A DNA stretch of 64,000 nucleotides from Haloterrigena sp. KLK7 (GCF_037914945.1 NZ_CP149787.1:2852001-2916000), one strand, 5' to 3'; shown: positions 41,572-50,686, counted from the stretch's first letter. Translations and numbers: made by a program. The notes: generated from the letters alone by a model not told the origin.

Positions 41572-42189
41572 ATGCAAGACACGCTCGAGAGCCGACGCGA
41601 ACTGAGCGAGGAAGTCGCCGAGCACCGCGAACCCGATCACGATATCGACCCGCTGTTCGTCAACCGCTGGTCGCCGCGCGCGATGACCGGCGAACCGCTC
41701 GACGAGGAGGAGTACCTCCCGCTGTTCGAGGCCGCCCGCTGGGCGCCCTCGGCCTACAACAACCAGCACTGGCGGTTCCTGATCGCCGACCGCGAGGACG
41801 ACGAGTGGGAGACGTTCACCGACCTGCTACTCGGCGGGAACGAGGAGTGGGCGACCGACGCCGCGGTCCTCGCGGTCATCGTCTCGAAGACGACGTTCGA
41901 CCACAACGGCGAGCCGGCGCCGGTCCACTCCTTCGACACCGGCGCGGCCTGGGAGAACCTCGCGCTCGAGGGCGCGCGACGCGGGCTGGCCGTCCACGGA
42001 ATGGCCGGCTTCGACTACGAGCGCGCGGCCGAAGAGCTCGACGTCCCCGAGGAGTACGCGGTCGAGGCGATGGTCGCGATCGGCGAACGCGCCCCGCCGG
42101 AGACGCTCCCCGAGGAACTTCGGGAGCGCGAACAGCCCAGCGACCGGAAGCCGCTCTCGGAAATCGTCCACCGCGGCGGCTTCGAGTAG
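41572..42189 (+). CDS. Nitroreductase family protein
   Basis: A 205-residue FMN-dependent reductase. Family marks are VNRWSPRAMTGEPL and FEAARWAPSAYNNQHWRFLI near the N-terminus (FMN phosphate and isoalloxazine contacts) and a later VHGMAGFDYERAAEEL with EAMVAIGERAPPE. The ATG at 41572 directly follows a GTG at 41569. A strong TATA (TAATATATACAT, about 41536-41547) sits 27-30 bases upstream, so the gene is leaderless. The physiological substrate is unknown. Confidence 0.9.
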   Translation: MQDTLESRRELSEEVAEHREPDHDIDPLFVNRWSPRAMTGEPLDEEEYLPLFEAARWAPSAYNNQHWRFLIADREDDEWETFTDLLLGGNEEWATDAAVLAVIVSKTTFDHNGEPAPVHSFDTGAAWENLALEGARRGLAVHGMAGFDYERAAEELDVPEEYAVEAMVAIGERAPPETLPEELREREQPSDRKPLSEIVHRGGFE

Positions 42190-42321
42190 CGGCTCGAGTC
42201 GTGGAGCGTTCCGTGTTCGTCGACGACAGCTAATTTCGTCAGATACGTCGGGAGTCCGTCGGAGACGTCTGAGTTCACGGATGAGGGCGAGACCGGCGAT
42301 GAGGACGAACGCTTACTGATC

Positions 42322-42918
42322 TCAGTCGAGGTCGACGGGAGCCAGCGAGCCGGCGTTCCCGATGACGGTCGAACCGTCGCGGCGAACGACGATCCCGTAG
42401 CCGAGCAGGGAGAGCTCGAGAAGCACGTCGTCGGCCCGTCCGCCGTCGCTTCGAGTCGACTCGTCGACGGCGAACGTCAGCGACTCGAGGTGCAACGCGC
42501 CCTCCGGAAGGGCCGCGAACGTCTCCGACGGGACGTCTCGGACCGTTCCCTCGACGGTGAACGAGAGCACGTCGGGCCGGGGGTCGGCCGAGTCGGGACC
42601 GCCGGCCGCGGACGGCCGAAGCGCGTCGATCCCGTCCGCGAGGTCTTCCCGGTCCGGTGTCGCGACGCCGACGTCGACGGCCTCGAGCCGGAGCGCCGCC
42701 GGCCCGGTCAGATCGATGGCAACGGAGTCCGCGTCGTCGCCAGACACGGTCACGCGGACCGGGTTCAACGTCGCTCCCGCAAACTTGCCGAGCAGGGTTT
42801 CGGTCACTCTCAGATGGCCCTCCGCCGTGAATTCGAGTCTATCGGGTGGTCGCATTTCCACGGTGACGTCCGATAGCCGGACGCTCTCTACGTCGTCGAA
42901 CCGGACTGTGTTGCTCAT
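42322..42918 (-). CDS. Hypothetical protein (198 aa)
   Basis: A 198-residue, beta-rich looking protein without cysteine, signal or membrane helix. Alternating hydrophobic strands are evident (VTVEMRPPDRLEFTAEGHLR; DVLSFTVEGTVRDVPSETF; DDVLLELSLLGYGIVVRRDG), and the two halves look alike, suggesting a duplicated beta-sandwich. No family is recognised. Composition is that of a normal haloarchaeal cytosolic protein. It is divergent from the glycosidase gene. Confidence 0.68.
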   Translation of the reverse strand: MSNTVRFDDVESVRLSDVTVEMRPPDRLEFTAEGHLRVTETLLGKFAGATLNPVRVTVSGDDADSVAIDLTGPAALRLEAVDVGVATPDREDLADGIDALRPSAAGGPDSADPRPDVLSFTVEGTVRDVPSETFAALPEGALHLESLTFAVDESTRSDGGRADDVLLELSLLGYGIVVRRDGSTVIGNAGSLAPVDLD

Positions 42919-43225
42919 CGAGTCCCCGCTAGCGCGTACGCCCCGAGCGGGGGAAACTGTACCGCCGGTAGCGGAGCGGGCCGTCCCCGACCGACGAGCG
43001 GTCGCGACCGCGGAACGTCAGGGTTCGCAATCGATCCGTACGCGACGTCCGCTCCCGGTGATGTGCGACGGCGACGGGGCGATCGCGACCGGATCGAGCG
43101 GTGTAACCCGACTCGTACGCGAATCTATTCGATCGCTACTCTTGATCGCATCCGGATAGTTACTTGCTACCACGCAGGTAGGTGGAAAATGTTTATCCGA
43201 TATCGAGTTGTTTGGACGGAACTGT
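42919..43225. other. Divergent promoter region before the glycosidase
   Basis: No gene is visible in 307 bases. GGAAAATGTTTATCCGATAT at about 43182-43203 gives a TATA-like box some 30 bases before the glycosidase ATG. No repeat or operator stands out. Confidence 0.45.
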
Positions 43226-45832
43226 ATGTCACAAGAACACAACCCACACGGTGTCGACGAATCGCGTCGAACGTTCATGAAGGCGACCGGCGCGGCGACG
43301 GCCGCGGCCGGACTCGGCGCCACGGGCGCAGCGGCCGGCGACGAGAAGCGAGCGAAGCGCATCGAGGCCCTGATCGACGAGCTGACCCTCGAGCAGAAGG
43401 TCGGCCAGATGACCCAGGTCGCGATCGACGATCTCGGCGAGGGGTTCGATCCCGACACCGCGTTCAACGATCACGACGACGCGGACACGCTCGGGGAGCT
43501 GTTCTCGGAGCTCCACGTCGGCTCGATCCTCAACGGCGGCGCCACGGGACCGACGTTCGACGGCGAGGAGTTCGTCGAGGGACTCAACGGGCTCCAGGAG
43601 TACAACCTCGAGGTCAACGAGCCGGCGATCCCGTTCGTCTGGGGCTGTGACGCGCTCCACGGGAACTGCCTGCTCGACGGCTGTACGAGCTTCCCGCAGC
43701 GGCTCAATATGGGCGCGACCCGCGACATCGATCTGGTCGAGGCGGCGGCGACCCACACCGGCGACTCCGTCGCGGCGATCGGCGGCCACTGGAACTTCGG
43801 GCCGACACTGGACGTCCTCCGGGACATGCGCTGGGGGCGGTACTTCGAGGGCCACAGCGAGGACGCGATGCTGCTCGGCGAGATGGGGAAGGCAAGAGCC
43901 CGGGGCTTCCAGCGCAGCGGTCGGGTCGCGGCGACGGTCAAGCACTTCGCCGGCTACGGCACTCCGAACACCGGTTCGGACCGGACCCACGCCCGGACCT
44001 CGATGCGGGACCTGCGCACCCGTCAGTTCGAGCCCTATCGTCGCGGCCTCGAGGAGGCGAAGACGGTGATGGTCAACAGCGGCGCGGTAAACGGGAAGCC
44101 GGCCCACGCCTCGTCCTGGCTGCTGACGACGGTACTGCGCGACCGATTCGGCTTCGACGGCGTGGTACTGACCGACTGGGACGACTTCGATCGGATGATC
44201 TCCAACCACGAGTACCTGCCCGAGACCGACGCCGGCTGGCGCGAGGCGGTCCGACAGGGTATCGAGGCCGGCGTCGACATGCACATGTGCGGCGGCGCGA
44301 CGGCCCCGACCGACTTCATCGACACCGTGATCGACCTCGTCGAGAGCGGCGAGCTCTCCGAGCGGCGCATCGACGAGTCGGTCCGTCGCATCCTCGAGCT
44401 CAAGGCCGAGCTCGGGCTGTTCGAGGACCCCCTCGCGCCGGAGGACGAGATCGGCGACATCGTCGGCGGCGCCGCCGACGTCTCCGAGCGACTCGCCAAG
44501 GAGTCGCTCGTCCTGCTGCGAAACGAGGGCGATGCGCTGCCGCTCGAGGGAAGCGAGGACCTGCTACTGACCGGTCCCGGAGTCCACGAGGGAACGCCGA
44601 ACCGGTTCCTGATGCAACACGGCGGCTGGACGCTCGGCTGGCAGGGCATCGAGGACGGAAACCTGACCGAAGACGGGCCGCGGCCCCGCCAGAGCACGAT
44701 CGAGGGCGAACTGGCCGATCGGCTCGGCGACGGGCTCACGCACGTGCCGACGGAGTACGAGCCGGCGGTCTACGAGAGCCTCTACGAGAACTTCGACAAC
44801 GGCTTCTTCGACGTCACCGACGAGCAGGAGGCGGCGATCCGCGAGGCCGCGCCCGACGCGGACGCCGTCGTCGTCGTCCTCGGCGAGGGGACGCACAACG
44901 AGGGCTTCGGCGACCGGGACAAGATGCGGTTCCTCGAGGCCCAGCGGGAGCTCGTGGAACTCGTCGACGCCGAGACCGACGACGACACCGCGCTCGTCGG
45001 CGTCATCCTCGCCGGGGCGCCGCGGGGGACCGAGGAGACGTTCCGGCACTTAGACGCCGTGCTCTTCGCCGGCCAGCCGGGCAGCGACGCCGGCGTCGCG
45101 GTCGTCGACACGCTGTTCGGCGACTACAACCCCTCGGGCAAGCTCCCGTTCACCTGGGAGTCCCACGTCGGGCACGTGCCCCAGATCTACGACGAGTACC
45201 CGCCGCGACACCCCGACGGGGCGGGCGATCAGATGGTCCAGTTCGAGTTCGGCCACGGACTCTCCTACACCGACTGGGCGTACGCGGACCTGTCGCTGTC
45301 GACCGATGCGGTGAAGAATCCCGCCTCGAGTCCGACCGTGACGGCCCACGTCACCGTCGAGAACGCCGGCGAGACGGCCGGTGAGCACATCGTCGAGGTC
45401 TACAACACCGAGTCCTACGGCTCCGTGCTCCAGCCACACCGCCGCCTGATGGGCTTCGAGCGCGTTCACCTCGAGCCCGGCGAGCGCGAGACCGTCGCCG
45501 TCGAACTCGACCTCTCGACGCTCGAGGTCGTCCCCGGAGACGTGCCCGGCTGGGGACCGCGGGTCGTCGAGGCCGGCGAGTACGAACTCGCGGTCGGCTC
45601 CGACTGGGGCGTGAACGCGAGCGACGACGCGGCCGAGGGTGCGACGGCGACGCTGACCGTCGGGAAGACGGCGTCGATCACTGATCCCGAGCCGACGCCC
45701 GGCCGCTACGACATCGACGGCGACGGGGACGAGGACTTCGAGGACGTGATGGCGCTGCACCGACGCCTCAAGGAGCGAAAACGGCGCGATCGGCAGCGCG
45801 GATGCGGACGGGATCGCGGAAACGGACGGTAG
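43226..45832 (+). CDS. Secreted glycoside hydrolase family 3 (beta-glucosidase type) with dockerin-like end
   Basis: An 868-residue exported enzyme. It has a Tat signal (SRRTFMKATGAATAAAGLGA) and a GH3 N-terminal barrel (ELTLEQKVGQMTQVAIDDLG; KHFAGYG; the nucleophile Asp in GFDGVVLTDWDDFDRM). The GH3 C-terminal domain (AKESLVLLRNEGDALPLEGS; VVVLGEGTHNEGFGDRDKM) and a fibronectin III-like domain (TAHVTVENAGETAGEHIVEV) follow. Residues about 829-850 (YDIDGDGDEDFEDVMALHRRL) form a calcium loop-helix as in dockerins, then a basic tail. It would release glucose or similar from beta-glycosides outside the cell. ATG 43226 fits the promoter. Confidence 0.92.
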   Translation: MSQEHNPHGVDESRRTFMKATGAATAAAGLGATGAAAGDEKRAKRIEALIDELTLEQKVGQMTQVAIDDLGEGFDPDTAFNDHDDADTLGELFSELHVGSILNGGATGPTFDGEEFVEGLNGLQEYNLEVNEPAIPFVWGCDALHGNCLLDGCTSFPQRLNMGATRDIDLVEAAATHTGDSVAAIGGHWNFGPTLDVLRDMRWGRYFEGHSEDAMLLGEMGKARARGFQRSGRVAATVKHFAGYGTPNTGSDRTHARTSMRDLRTRQFEPYRRGLEEAKTVMVNSGAVNGKPAHASSWLLTTVLRDRFGFDGVVLTDWDDFDRMISNHEYLPETDAGWREAVRQGIEAGVDMHMCGGATAPTDFIDTVIDLVESGELSERRIDESVRRILELKAELGLFEDPLAPEDEIGDIVGGAADVSERLAKESLVLLRNEGDALPLEGSEDLLLTGPGVHEGTPNRFLMQHGGWTLGWQGIEDGNLTEDGPRPRQSTIEGELADRLGDGLTHVPTEYEPAVYESLYENFDNGFFDVTDEQEAAIREAAPDADAVVVVLGEGTHNEGFGDRDKMRFLEAQRELVELVDAETDDDTALVGVILAGAPRGTEETFRHLDAVLFAGQPGSDAGVAVVDTLFGDYNPSGKLPFTWESHVGHVPQIYDEYPPRHPDGAGDQMVQFEFGHGLSYTDWAYADLSLSTDAVKNPASSPTVTAHVTVENAGETAGEHIVEVYNTESYGSVLQPHRRLMGFERVHLEPGERETVAVELDLSTLEVVPGDVPGWGPRVVEAGEYELAVGSDWGVNASDDAAEGATATLTVGKTASITDPEPTPGRYDIDGDGDEDFEDVMALHRRLKERKRRDRQRGCGRDRGNGR

Positions 45833-46020
45833 CGCCGCCACCCACGGTGTCGGTGCCGCGACCGTCGACGGTCGTCGGTGGAACCGCGTCGCTCGACCCG
45901 CGAACGCGTCTGGAACGACCCGGCGAATCGGGGACCGACCGATCGAGTCGGCGTCACGCCGCTCGTCGCGGTCGCTCCGCGACGCAAACCACTAACTACG
46001 CCTATTGTGAATGGAGACGC

Positions 46021-47151
46021 ATGACACTCGAAGTCGGCGTTCTCGGCTATCGGTTCATGGGGAAAGCACACGCGAACGCGATGGCGCGGCTGCCGATGTT
46101 CTTCCCGGACGCGCCCGACGTCGAGCGCAGCGTCCTCGTCGGCCGCGACGAGGCGGCCCTCGAGGACGCGGCCGACCGACTCGGCTTCGACTCGGTATCG
46201 ACGGACTGGACCGAGGTCGTCGACGAGGTCGACGTCTTCTACAACCTCGGACCGAACCACGTCCACGCCGAGCCCTCGATCGCGGCCCTCGACGCCGGCA
46301 CGCCGGTCTTCTGCGAGAAACCGCTCGCGCCGACGCTCGAGGACGCCGAGGCGATGGCGAACGCGGCCCGCGAGGCCGGCGACGACGTCCCCGCCGGCTG
46401 CGCCTTCAACTACCGGTTCGTGCCCGCGATCCGGTACGCGAAGCGGTTGCTCGACGACGGCGAACTCGGCGAGATCCGCCACGTCCGCGGACGCTACCTC
46501 CAGGACTGGCTGGTCGATCCCGAGGCGCCGTGGTCGTGGCGCAACGACGAGGAGCTGGCCGGTTCCGGTGCGCTGGGCGATCTGGGCGCGCACACAGTCG
46601 ACCTGCTTCGGTTCCTGGTCGGCGACGACGACCTCGCGGGCGAGATCGACCGACTCAGCGGTCACCTGCAGACGTTCGTCGACGAGCGGCCCGTCGAAGG
46701 GGAGGACGAGGAGACGCGGCCCGTCACCGTCGACGACGCCTACTCCGCGCAACTCGAGTTCGAAAACGGCGCGATGGGGACGCTCGAGGCCTCGCGCTTC
46801 GCGACCGGCCATAAAAACGACCACACCATCGAAATCCATGGCTCCGAGGGGAGCCTGCGCTTCTCACTCGAGCGCCTGAACGAACTCGAGGTGCTGCGCC
46901 GCGACGAGAACCGCGGCTACGAGACGATCCTGGTGACCGACGAGGACGACCCCTACGTCGACCACTGGTGGCCGCCGGGCCACGTGCTCGGCTGGGAGCA
47001 CACGTTCGTCCACGAGAACTACGAGTTCCTGAGCGCCGTTGCGGACGGGAGCGAGTTCGCACCGAGTTTCGAGGACGGGCTCGAGGCCCAGCGCGTCCTC
47101 GCCGCGATCGAGGACAGCGACGAGCGCGGGGAGTGGGTCGGCCTCGAGTAG
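46021..47151 (+). CDS. Gfo/Idh/MocA family oxidoreductase
   Basis: A 376-residue NAD(P)-dependent sugar dehydrogenase-like protein. The N-terminal Rossmann fold shows VGVLGYRFMGKAHANAM, NLGPNHVHAEPSIAAL and the family EKP motif (VFCEKPLAPTLEDAE), whose lysine is catalytic. The C-terminal alpha/beta domain has FNYRFVPAIRYAKRLLDDGE, LGEIRHVRGR and DLGAHTVDLLRFLVGD, with the active-site His in GAHTVD. GGAG lies 6-9 bases before the ATG. Adjacent to a secreted glycosidase, it may act on the released sugar; the substrate is unknown. Confidence 0.9.
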   Translation: MTLEVGVLGYRFMGKAHANAMARLPMFFPDAPDVERSVLVGRDEAALEDAADRLGFDSVSTDWTEVVDEVDVFYNLGPNHVHAEPSIAALDAGTPVFCEKPLAPTLEDAEAMANAAREAGDDVPAGCAFNYRFVPAIRYAKRLLDDGELGEIRHVRGRYLQDWLVDPEAPWSWRNDEELAGSGALGDLGAHTVDLLRFLVGDDDLAGEIDRLSGHLQTFVDERPVEGEDEETRPVTVDDAYSAQLEFENGAMGTLEASRFATGHKNDHTIEIHGSEGSLRFSLERLNELEVLRRDENRGYETILVTDEDDPYVDHWWPPGHVLGWEHTFVHENYEFLSAVADGSEFAPSFEDGLEAQRVLAAIEDSDERGEWVGLE

Positions 47152-47519
47152 CGCGGGATCGATCGCGTTCCGGCGTGCATCGCTCAAATCGTCGAATCGT
47201 TCTCGGACGTGACTCGAGCGTCCTCGGTCCGCGACCCTATCTGTCGTACGGTGGCGCGTGCTGTCGATCCGACCGAACGAGAGTGCGGTCGGTCGATGAC
47301 CGCGAGCGAAACCACACTGAATTGACAGCCAGCGTACAGCGGACGGTCGGCTGCTGCATCCACGTCTCGAGAGACGGAATGTTGATAGCCTCAAGAACGT
47401 CGTGGGAGTTGGTTTGGAGTCGATGTGTGTCTCCACTTGAGACCGAGTAACCCCGAGAGTTGAGAGTCCGATGTGTCGGTCTGTGCATATTTAAGCGGCG
47501 GGGTTCGCGAGGCGCGCCG
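47152..47519. other. Intergenic stretch without a supported gene
   Basis: 368 bases between convergent genes. Short frames exist on both strands but lack conserved-looking sequence or promoters. No repeat was recognised. Confidence 0.45.
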
Positions 47520-47837
47520 TCAGGACTCGCGCCACTTGTGGCCGCACTCGACGCAGGTGAACAGCCGAACCTCGTAAGAGCCGCCCGGCTTCGGCATCAT
47601 CTCGGAGTAGGCCCGGTCGCTGTCGCAGTCGTCCGCCGGACAGGGCTCCTGCATCGTCTCGGTGGAGCCCTGGGTCGCGTCGGCTACGGCGGGTGCCCCG
47701 TCGTCCCGCTGTCCATCCTGGGTCGCCATCGCCGCTTCCGCTTGCGAGTCCCGCGGCGCCTCGTTCTCACAGGAGCGACACACCCACGTGTCGCCCTCCG
47801 TGTGCATCATCGAACCACACTCGTCACAGAATTGCAT
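47520..47837 (-). CDS. TFS/RPB9-like zinc-ribbon protein lacking the catalytic acidic pair
   Basis: A 105-residue two-ribbon protein. The N-terminal ribbon has Cys4, Cys7, Cys20, Cys23 (MQFCDECGSMMHT, WVCRSCE). A disordered acidic linker (about 27-62) follows. The C-terminal ribbon uses Cys66, Cys71 and Cys95, Cys98 (LFTCVECGHKWRES). Overall layout and ending match transcription factor S. However, the hairpin tip reads PKPGGSYEVRLF, without the Asp-Glu pair that TFS inserts into the polymerase active site for RNA cleavage. It may regulate or inhibit polymerase. ATG 47837 fits the TATA near 47865. Confidence 0.85.
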   Translation of the reverse strand: MQFCDECGSMMHTEGDTWVCRSCENEAPRDSQAEAAMATQDGQRDDGAPAVADATQGSTETMQEPCPADDCDSDRAYSEMMPKPGGSYEVRLFTCVECGHKWRES

Positions 47838-48149
47838 ATAACGTAGGAATACACGGTTTTCGGTATATGTGTTAACTTCTGATCCGTCGGGGATTTCAGG
47901 CAACTTCTCATGCTGACTGTACTGAGTTATCGAAGAGCAAATCAAGCCGAATCTTGTGCAACATTCGCGCTGTGTATTCAGCACGACGCTACGAACCCCA
48001 CTCGAACCTGATAGAACGCTCGCTGGTCAATAAGCACCTGTAGTTACCGCGAGCGCTATGTCCGACAAATCGCGTAGAGTCGAACGGACGATCGCTCAAC
48101 GGTAAGTACAGGGGAAGCAAGTAACGCAGTACCGGTCGTTCCTCCTCTG
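47838..48149. other. AT-rich intergenic stretch
   Basis: 312 bases, clearly more AT-rich than the surroundings. It includes the TATA box for the TFS-like gene (GGTATATGTG on the plus strand, about 47861-47870). One short frame on the minus strand (47989-48240) overlaps the next small gene and is not credible. Nothing else is visible. Confidence 0.45.
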
Positions 48150-48320
48150 TTACATTGGTGGTGAGACGATTCCAAGTAGAGAGAGGACTATCCAACTCCC
48201 CCAGAAAACTGCCCAGAGTACGACACCAATTGCTATCCACTTCGGGACGTTCCCTGAAAGATCGGGAGTCTCAGATGGGTAGTACGGTGAAAGCGGGTTG
48301 TTCGGCTTCCTGTCACTCAT
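48150..48320 (-). CDS. Small single-helix membrane protein (56 aa)
   Basis: ATG at 48320 gives MSDRKPNNPLSPYYPSETPD, then one hydrophobic segment (WIAIGVVLWAVFWGSWIVLS). A GTG at 48356 would add 12 residues, but TATATAAT at about 48361-48369 places the transcript start between the two, favouring 48320. No family is recognised. It lies in an AT-rich pocket, so recent acquisition is possible. Confidence 0.55.
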   Translation of the reverse strand: MSDRKPNNPLSPYYPSETPDLSGNVPKWIAIGVVLWAVFWGSWIVLSLLGIVSPPM

Positions 48321-48549
48321 ACTCCCGATTATAGTTCGAAAGAGGTTAAACCCCACACATTATATAATTGGAATAAAATACAGATAGCGGTACGTTCGCA
48401 CACGCAGTTTCCGAATTATCTGATTTGTTTTCAACCGTATTTCCGCGTAAAGAGAACGTGCTACTATCTACTGGTAGTGAAAGCGAGTCAGGCACTGCGG
48501 AGATACCCGCCCCCGACCGTTCCCGCGCTCCACTGCCACCCAGCGCTCG

Positions 48550-48571
48550 ACGGAACTTTTTGTAGTTCCGT
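48550..48571. promoter_or_regulatory. Palindrome before the SHOCT gene
   Basis: ACGGAACT (48550-48557) and AGTTCCGT (48564-48571) form a perfect 8 bp inverted repeat around TTTTGT, ending 20 bases before the ATG at 48591. Its place between the expected TATA and the start fits an operator or a short leader hairpin. Confidence 0.45.
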
Positions 48572-48590
48572 TGAGAACAACGAGGTAGGG

Positions 48591-49091
48591 ATGGACGAGC
48601 AGATTCGGACCACCATCGCCAACGAGGGCTGGCTACTGGTAGCGATCCTGACGCTCGCGCTGACGAGTCTCGCAGGAATCGCCGGCCTCGAGGCGCTCGC
48701 GGGCGTGATCACGATCGTCGGCTGGTTCGTGCTAACCCCGGTCCTGCTGTTCTGGGGCGACGAGGTCGCGCTGCTGCTCGAGGACGAGACGGCGGACGCG
48801 ACGCGCGACGCCGAGGCCAAGGCTGATACCGAAGCGGACCCGCTCGAGGAACTGAAACGCCGCTACGCGGCGGGCGAGATCGACGACGCGGAGTTCGAAC
48901 GCCGACTCGAGCGGCTCGTGGCGGTCGACGAGATCCCGGACGACGCGATCGGATCGGGGTCAGCGACCGAGACGACGACGGACGCGACGATAGTGGACGG
49001 AGCGGCGGACGCCGCCCCCGTTGACGAGACCGCGACGAACGACGCGGCCAGAGCCGATCCGCTCGAGCGCGACCGCGAGCGGGAGCGCTAA
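48591..49091 (+). CDS. SHOCT-domain membrane protein (166 aa)
   Basis: Two adjacent transmembrane segments (about 13-33 and 36-58: WLLVAILTLALTSLAGIAGL and LAGVITIVGWFVLTPVLLFW) are followed by an acidic linker. A SHOCT motif comes next (DPLEELKRRYAAGEIDDAEF ERRLERL, about 83-109), a short C-terminal oligomerisation element. The final 60 residues are disordered and acidic. ATG 48591 is preferred; the frame to 48477 crosses the promoter palindrome. SHOCT proteins of this kind are common in haloarchaea; their role is unknown. Confidence 0.8.
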   Translation: MDEQIRTTIANEGWLLVAILTLALTSLAGIAGLEALAGVITIVGWFVLTPVLLFWGDEVALLLEDETADATRDAEAKADTEADPLEELKRRYAAGEIDDAEFERRLERLVAVDEIPDDAIGSGSATETTTDATIVDGAADAAPVDETATNDAARADPLERDRERER

Positions 49092-49234
49092 CTGCGGACG
49101 GTCGGACCGAACGCGCCGTCGTCGTCCGATACGTGGCGACGGTGACGACCGCGCGCTCGCCGGCGACGAGGAACCCCTCGCGGGTCGCCGCAAGCGTCGC
49201 GTATTCCCGGCCGAGGACCCAATCGGCGACCGCT

Positions 49235-50239
49235 ATGTCTTCCGAGATGACCGCCCACGTGATCGAGGAGTTCGGCGATCCGGACGTCTTCGAGCGGACG
49301 ACCGTCGACGTCCCCGAGCCCGGCCCGAACGAGATCCGCGTCGAGGTCGTCGCGACCAGCGTCAACCCCGTCGACTACAAGATCCGGCAGGGGGCGATTC
49401 CGGACTTCGCGCCCGACTTTCCGGCCCGGTTGCACTGCGACGTCTCCGGCGTCGTCGACGCGGTCGGCGAGGACGTCGACGCCTTCGCGGAGGGCGACGA
49501 GGTCTACGGCATGCCCGGCGGCGCGGGCCGACAGGGGGCGCTGGCCGACTACGTCGTCGGCCACGCCGGCACGTTCGCCCACGCGCCCGAATCGCTGCCG
49601 CTCGCCGACGCCGCGGCCCTCCCGGTCGTCGCGCTCACGGCGTGGGAGCTGCTGACCGACAAGTCCAGCGTCGAGGACGGCGACGACGTGCTGATCTACG
49701 GCGCCAGCGGCGGCGTCGGCCACATCGGCGTCCAACTGGCCGACCACCTCGGGGCCGACGTCACCGCGACCGGCTCGAGCGAGGCGAAACGAGACCTCGC
49801 CGAGCGCCTCGGCGCGGACGCGACGGTCGACTACACCGAGACGGACGTCGAGACCTACGTCGACGAGCACGCCGGCGGCGACGGCTTCGACGTCGTCTTC
49901 GATCCGATCGGCGACGACCACCTCGAGACGGCCTTCGAGGCGGTCCGACCCTACGGGTCCGTCGTGACGACCGAGTCCAGCGCCGCGGGGGACGTGGACC
50001 TCGCGCCCATGCACCAGAACTCGCTGGAGCTCGGCGTCGTGCTGGTCATCCTCCCGGTCCTCCTCGGCGACCGACAGGAACGCATCGGCGAGGAGCTCAC
50101 GGAAATTGCGACGCTCGTCGACGACGGTGCCCTCGAGCCCCACATCGCCGACCGGTACCCGTTCGACGAGGTCGCCGACGCCCACCGGCGCGGCGAGGAG
50201 GGAGATTTCCTCGGGAAACTCCTGCTCGTCGCGGAGTGA
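49235..50239 (+). CDS. NADPH:quinone reductase-like MDR protein, zinc-free
   Basis: A 334-residue medium-chain dehydrogenase/reductase. The N-terminal GroES-like domain (VPEPGPNEIRVEVVATSVNP, VDYKIRQG) has no cysteine cluster for structural zinc and none of the usual catalytic zinc ligands, as in quinone oxidoreductases. The cofactor loop is YGASGGVGHIGVQLADHLGA. DVVFDPIGDDHLETAFEAVR follows. It likely reduces quinones or alkenals with NADPH. ATG 49235 gives the normal start (MSSEMTAHVIEEFGDP). Confidence 0.88.
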   Translation: MSSEMTAHVIEEFGDPDVFERTTVDVPEPGPNEIRVEVVATSVNPVDYKIRQGAIPDFAPDFPARLHCDVSGVVDAVGEDVDAFAEGDEVYGMPGGAGRQGALADYVVGHAGTFAHAPESLPLADAAALPVVALTAWELLTDKSSVEDGDDVLIYGASGGVGHIGVQLADHLGADVTATGSSEAKRDLAERLGADATVDYTETDVETYVDEHAGGDGFDVVFDPIGDDHLETAFEAVRPYGSVVTTESSAAGDVDLAPMHQNSLELGVVLVILPVLLGDRQERIGEELTEIATLVDDGALEPHIADRYPFDEVADAHRRGEEGDFLGKLLLVAE

Positions 50240-50335
50240 CGACCAGAGGCGAATTCGGGGCGAACTACCGGCGAGCGACGGCCCGTTGCGGGCGTCCGGA
50301 TCCGCCGGGCCGGCCCGCATCCTCGGCCCGCTCCG

Positions 50336-50584
50336 TCAGTCGTCGACGACTTTGATCACCGTCCCGATCCTGTCGTACCGGACGCTCCCCTCGCCGAGCG
50401 GCCGTCCGTCGAGCTCGAGATAGCCCGGTTCGATGCCCGTCACCTCGCCCGTCACCTCGGGGTCGTCGCCGCCGGTTCGGTCGCGCTCCCAGACTTCGAC
50501 GACGTCGCCGACGTCCACGTGATCGCGGACGAGTTCCGCGGCGCGTTCGTCGGTGGCGTCCCGTGGAATCGTGAGTTCGGTCAT
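50336..50584 (-). CDS. Hypothetical small beta-rich protein (82 aa)
   Basis: ATG at 50584 gives MTELTIPRDATDERAAELVR. The remainder (DVGDVVEVWERDRTGGDDPE; VTGEVTGIEPGYLELDGRPL; VRYDRIGTVIKVVDD) looks like a small SH3-like or LSM-like beta barrel. No family assignment is made. It is convergent with the quinone reductase gene and divergent from the HD-domain gene. Confidence 0.7.
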   Translation of the reverse strand: MTELTIPRDATDERAAELVRDHVDVGDVVEVWERDRTGGDDPEVTGEVTGIEPGYLELDGRPLGEGSVRYDRIGTVIKVVDD

Positions 50585-50686
50585 GTGCGACTGGAACGAC
50601 GGCGACGCGGGTAAGTACCGCCGCGTCAGGTGACGGGCACTTTTCAGCGCGCTCGAGCGACGGTTTTTGTGTAATCGGCCCGAACT

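Noticed and set aside
47989-48240. An 83-codon frame on the minus strand
   Set aside because: It overlaps the better supported 56-residue membrane protein in another frame, has no promoter, and looks random in composition.
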